In this document: one piece after another, positions 61,641-64,000 of the stretch
Layout of the letters: every line of letters begins with the position of its first letter
Numbering within the stretch: position 1 is the first letter of the stretch
NCBI RefSeq assembly: GCF_006265175.1
Contig: NZ_VDCQ01000047.1
Coordinates: 1-64,000 of the forward strand
DNA from: Paenibacillus hemerocallicola
GTDB taxonomy: Bacteria > Bacillota > Bacilli > Paenibacillales > NBRC-103111
Length of the DNA stretch: 64,000 nucleotides
Direction of reading: 5' to 3'
The notes under the pieces: generated by a model
Told to the model about the DNA's origin: nothing
What the model saw: the letters and a program-made list of their open reading frames with translations, nothing else
Database searches by the model: none
Position numbers and translations under genes: made by a program

Positions 61641-62168
61641 ATGACTAAACGTTTGCTTCCGCGTTTGCGGGAATGGGACAACCGGGTATTCCGGTGGTGC
61701 AACGGCTCGATCCGCCATGCCGCTCTGGACCGGCTGTTCGGATGGTTCACCCACCTGGGAGGCGCTCTGTTCACGATATCGTTCGTGCTGGCATTCGTCC
61801 TGCTTGCATCCGAGCCATGGCGCGACATCGGCTGGAGAAGTCTAGTTTCCCTGGCGGTCAGTCACGCGGTCGCCGCCATTATCAAGAGGAAGGTCGATCG
61901 GAGAAGGCCCTATATGGCTTTGCAAGGAGTAGTAACCGGTCCGAAGCCGCTCAAGGATCCTTCGTTTCCTTCCGGTCATACGACGGCCGCCTTTTCCATA
62001 TTTGTTCCGTTCGCGTTCGCATCGGTCTGGCTGTCTCTGCTCGTAATTCCGCTGGCCGCGACGGTCGGCATGTCGCGCATGTATTTGGGGCTCCACTATC
62101 CTTCGGATTGCTTTGCCGGCTGTTTCATCGGGACTTGCGTATCGGCATTGGCCGTTTCGTTGATTTGA
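61641..62168 (+). CDS. PAP2-family phosphatase (undecaprenyl-diphosphatase-like)
   Basis: The 175-residue membrane protein has five to six spans and the three PAP2 motifs in order: KRKVDRRRP (about 83-91), PSFPSGHTTAAF (SGH) and SRMYLGLHYPSDCFAG. Members dephosphorylate lipid pyrophosphates such as undecaprenyl diphosphate at the outer membrane face. The start at ATG 61641 has GAAGGAGA 9 bp upstream; the preceding ten in-frame codons contain that ribosome site. Confidence 0.92.
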   Translation: MTKRLLPRLREWDNRVFRWCNGSIRHAALDRLFGWFTHLGGALFTISFVLAFVLLASEPWRDIGWRSLVSLAVSHAVAAIIKRKVDRRRPYMALQGVVTGPKPLKDPSFPSGHTTAAFSIFVPFAFASVWLSLLVIPLAATVGMSRMYLGLHYPSDCFAGCFIGTCVSALAVSLI

Positions 62169-62173
62169 GGTAG

Positions 62174-62361
62174 TAGCGGAACTGGAGTACACTATTAGGA
62201 GGGGAAAATCGTTGTTGTAGGGAAATAGCGGAGCTCAGGTGCTCTATCCGCCTCCAAAGCTAGCCATAGATGCGCATTGGGCTCCAATAACGAACCGCAG
62301 TTCCGCTATTCCGGCGAGCGGAGCCGGATTTCTTCGGAATAACGTACTGCAGTTCCGTAAT
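62174..62361. repeat. Four-palindrome composite element, AGCGGAA family
   Basis: 23-bp units at 62174-62196, 62225-62247, 62287-62309 and 62339-62361 begin 51, 62 and 52 bp apart. All keep the R-T-A-R / T-A-T ends, and arms vary between GCGGAAC and GCGGAGC. The element begins 6 bp after the PAP2 stop codon, in a convergent intergenic region. Confidence 0.82.
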
Positions 62362-62468
62362 ACCACGGGGGCCATTTTTGGGGGCTTCGGGTGGAATTCC
62401 TTGGGGGAGGGATCCCCCGTAGTACTCGGAATACGATTAGAAGGACAGCTATACTTTCGGGAGACTGA

Positions 62469-62768
62469 TCAAATGTCCGTGAAATTGATCATGCCGACTA
62501 TCTCGATCAGAAAATTGCGAAGGTCTTCCCCGTCCTCTTCGGACAGCTTATACACATATTCGAGATAACCGGGCTCATTCAGATCGTCCGGGCCTATAAT
62601 CGCCGTTTTGCCGGACTGGATGTCGGTGATCAGCTGTTTGCCGTAAAAGCGGCTCGTGCTCGTAATCGCCAGGTCGAAGCGCTGCAAGGAAGGCGTGATG
62701 AAGCAGACGAAACGCGTTCTCGTATCTTCCGAATGATCGTATAAAAAATCGAATGAATTCGCGGACAT
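62469..62768 (-). CDS. DUF3055 family protein
   Basis: The 99-residue protein matches the compact DUF3055 pattern of bacilli: FDFLYDHSEDTRTRFVCFI, RFDLAITSTSRFYGKQLITDIQSGKTAIIGPDDLNEPGYLEYVYKL and a final acidic helix. ATG 62768 is used since GGAGGACC lies just upstream; 21 further in-frame codons precede it. Function unknown; it is conserved as a small cytoplasmic protein. Confidence 0.88.
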   Translation of the reverse strand: MSANSFDFLYDHSEDTRTRFVCFITPSLQRFDLAITSTSRFYGKQLITDIQSGKTAIIGPDDLNEPGYLEYVYKLSEEDGEDLRNFLIEIVGMINFTDI

Positions 62769-62861
62769 GGGTGGGTCCTCCGTCGTCGTTTGTAGTAACT
62801 CGATTATACATGAATGCGCCAATGCGGGCAAAAGGATGTCAATGAAAGCGTTAGGAAAATA

Positions 62862-62890
62862 TTGTATCGGAACCCGCTTTGTGGTATGAT
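62862..62890 (+). promoter_or_regulatory. SigA promoter of the HRDC gene
   Basis: TTGTAT (62862-62867), 17-bp spacer, TATGAT (62885-62890). A cre-like TGAAAGCGTTAGGA (62843-62856, one mismatch) lies just upstream. Confidence 0.7.
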
Positions 62891-62920
62891 GTCGATGAAA
62901 TGAAATGATCGGCCGGAGGA

Positions 62921-62958
62921 AGCACCTCTTCTACTTTATGTGGAAGGGGTGCTTTTTG
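62921..62958 (+). terminator. Leader hairpin with T-run between promoter and HRDC gene
   Basis: AGCACC-CTTC pairs with GGAAG-GGTGCT around a 10-nt loop and is followed by TTTTTG, 25 nt after the expected transcription start and 30 nt before the ATG. It has the form of an attenuator, or of the end of a very short RNA. Confidence 0.65.
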
Positions 62959-62987
62959 TCGTGCCGCGAATCCGAGGAGGAGTCTGG

Positions 62988-64000
62988 ATGAATCTCGTTT
63001 TTTTGAACAGCTTCGAGAAGCGTACCGAGCATGACGGCAGCACCGTATCGGCCCAAGTGTCGATCGCCGAGGAGCTCGGAGAATGGAGCGTATGGTGGCA
63101 CGAGCCGTGCAGCGAAGGATTGCCGACCCAGGAAAGCTGGTATACGGGAGCCGCTTGGGACGAAATGATTGCCGAGTTTCGCGCCCGGCTGACGGAAAAG
63201 CGGCGTGAAGGATACCGCCCTCTGGTCGAGCAGGCCGCGGAACGGGAGTCGGGAAGCACGGGACGGGGCTTGTTGGTTCGGAAGCTCGAATATTACGGCG
63301 AGCTGCATGCGGACCCCGAGCTGTACGAGACGCTGCGGCGCTGGCGGAACGGGCAGGCTGCGCACGAAGGGAAGTCGCCGTTTATACTCGCTTCCAACCG
63401 GCTGCTCAAAATGATTGCCGCGTTCGTCCCGCATTCGAAGGAGGAACTGCTGCAATTGCCGGGCCTCGGCGAGCATAAGGCAGGTCTATACGGGACCGAT
63501 ATACTCGCCTTGACGAACTGCGCGACGAGACAGACGGCATTCCCGCTCGATTGGGTGGAGGAAGCGGTGGACGGGACCGAGGCCGAGCAATGGGTCCGCG
63601 ACCGGCAGGAGCAGCGGCGCAAGGGCGAGTCGGCCAAGCAGGAGCTGAAGCGCAAGCTGCTCGAAGCGATCGCCGGCGGCTTGGATCTCGGCGCGATGGA
63701 GCCGTTGCTAGCGCTCGGCCGCCGGGAGCTTGTTACCCGCATCGAAGAGCTGGACAAGGAAGGCTACGAGCTGGAGCGGCTTATTGCGGTCGAGCTCTCG
63801 TCCATCCCCCAGCCTCTTATCGACAAAGCCTGGAGCGAGTTCGAAGCTTCGGGCGGCCGTTTCTTGCGACCTATTCTGCAGCGGCTGTACGACGAGAAGT
63901 CGCTGGACGAACAATCGTTGAGCCGCGCCTACGAGTGGCTTAGGCTGCTGCGAATCCGCTACCGCAAGGCGAAAATCGATGTTGTGGAAGCGGCCGGGGA
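62988..64000 (+). CDS. HRDC-domain protein, 3' end outside the window
   Basis: From ATG 62988 (GAGGAGG 8 bp upstream) an uninterrupted frame runs to the window end, giving 337 residues so far. The N-terminal part (MNLVFLNSFEKR ... VSIAEELGEWSVWWHEP) is unassigned. Residues about 105-185 form an HRDC domain (LYETLRRWRNGQAAHEGKSP, FILASNRLLKMIAAFVPHSKEELLQLPGLG), the nucleic-acid-binding helical module of RecQ helicases and RNase D. No helicase or nuclease motif is seen in the visible part; a charged helical region follows (about 200-337). It is a partial gene. Confidence 0.85.
   Translation, partial: MNLVFLNSFEKRTEHDGSTVSAQVSIAEELGEWSVWWHEPCSEGLPTQESWYTGAAWDEMIAEFRARLTEKRREGYRPLVEQAAERESGSTGRGLLVRKLEYYGELHADPELYETLRRWRNGQAAHEGKSPFILASNRLLKMIAAFVPHSKEELLQLPGLGEHKAGLYGTDILALTNCATRQTAFPLDWVEEAVDGTEAEQWVRDRQEQRRKGESAKQELKRKLLEAIAGGLDLGAMEPLLALGRRELVTRIEELDKEGYELERLIAVELSSIPQPLIDKAWSEFEASGGRFLRPILQRLYDEKSLDEQSLSRAYEWLRLLRIRYRKAKIDVVEAAG

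Noticed and set aside
1-64000. tRNA, rRNA, prophage or insertion sequence
   Set aside because: No conserved rRNA or tRNA sequence blocks and no transposase, integrase or phage structural genes were recognised in reading the window.

Overview
The window looks like chromosomal DNA of a Gram-positive endospore former of the Paenibacillaceae (Paenibacillus or Cohnella type). It is moderately GC-rich with strong AGGAGG-type ribosome sites. It carries a GerA-family germination operon behind a SigG-type promoter, a Spo0E-like phosphatase, YesM/AraC-type membrane regulators, LplB/LplC-type sugar ABC transporters and many glycoside hydrolases. No rRNA, tRNA, phage, insertion sequence or CRISPR array was seen.

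Layout. 1-3.9 kb: a truncated GNAT gene, an Lrp/AsnC regulator followed by a class I aminotransferase, a Spo0E-like protein and a lipoprotein. 3.9-8.2 kb: germination operon (A, C, a small D-like membrane protein, B). 8.7-9.6 kb: a secreted protein. 9.8-20.8 kb: a cobalamin-riboswitch operon for corrinoid import (btuF-btuC-btuD) and late cobalamin assembly (cobT, cobU, cbiB, cobS, a cobD-cobQ fusion, a PduO-type adenosyltransferase), ending in a translationally coupled RluA-type pseudouridine synthase. 20.8-24.0 kb: a small lipoprotein, an ArsC/Spx-like protein, an M50 protease and an aminotransferase. 24.0-25.3 kb: repeat-rich spacer. 25.3-29.8 kb: GPH sugar transporter (promoter plus cre), ChbG-type deacetylase and Na+/H+ antiporter. 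30.1-41.6 kb: AraC regulator, divergent GH65-like hydrolase, then an operon of DUF6807, GH95-like, GH106-like and a solute-binding lipoprotein. 41.7-49.3 kb (minus strand): LplB/LplC permeases, solute-binding protein, MBL-fold lipoprotein and Tat-exported beta-helix protein. Next to it on the plus strand is a membrane AraC regulator. 52.5-58 kb: YesM-like kinase, an unusual REC-histidine kinase fusion, another solute-binding lipoprotein and an esterase. 58-64 kb: SGNH hydrolase, 5'-3' exonuclease, GNAT, hypothetical protein, PAP2 phosphatase, DUF3055 and an HRDC-domain gene that runs off the window.

Most notable structure: the intergenic regions carry a dispersed composite element made of four short palindromes (about 23 bp, ATAR...YTAT ends). 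Their starts are spaced 51, 61 and 51 bp apart, or close variants of that. Four copies belong to an AGCGGAA/TTCCGCT family. Two or three copies use a different arm sequence (ACTGGA/TCCA) but keep the same geometry. The spacings are near multiples of one DNA helical turn, so I infer a phased protein-binding array. I do not recognise a described element with this architecture.

The carbohydrate genes form one functional theme: uptake (GPH and ABC systems), extracytoplasmic lyase or hydrolase action, intracellular glycoside hydrolases, and several membrane or AraC-type sensors. Two hydrolase promoters share the same half-site pair at the same distance from their -10 boxes, which suggests a common AraC regulon.
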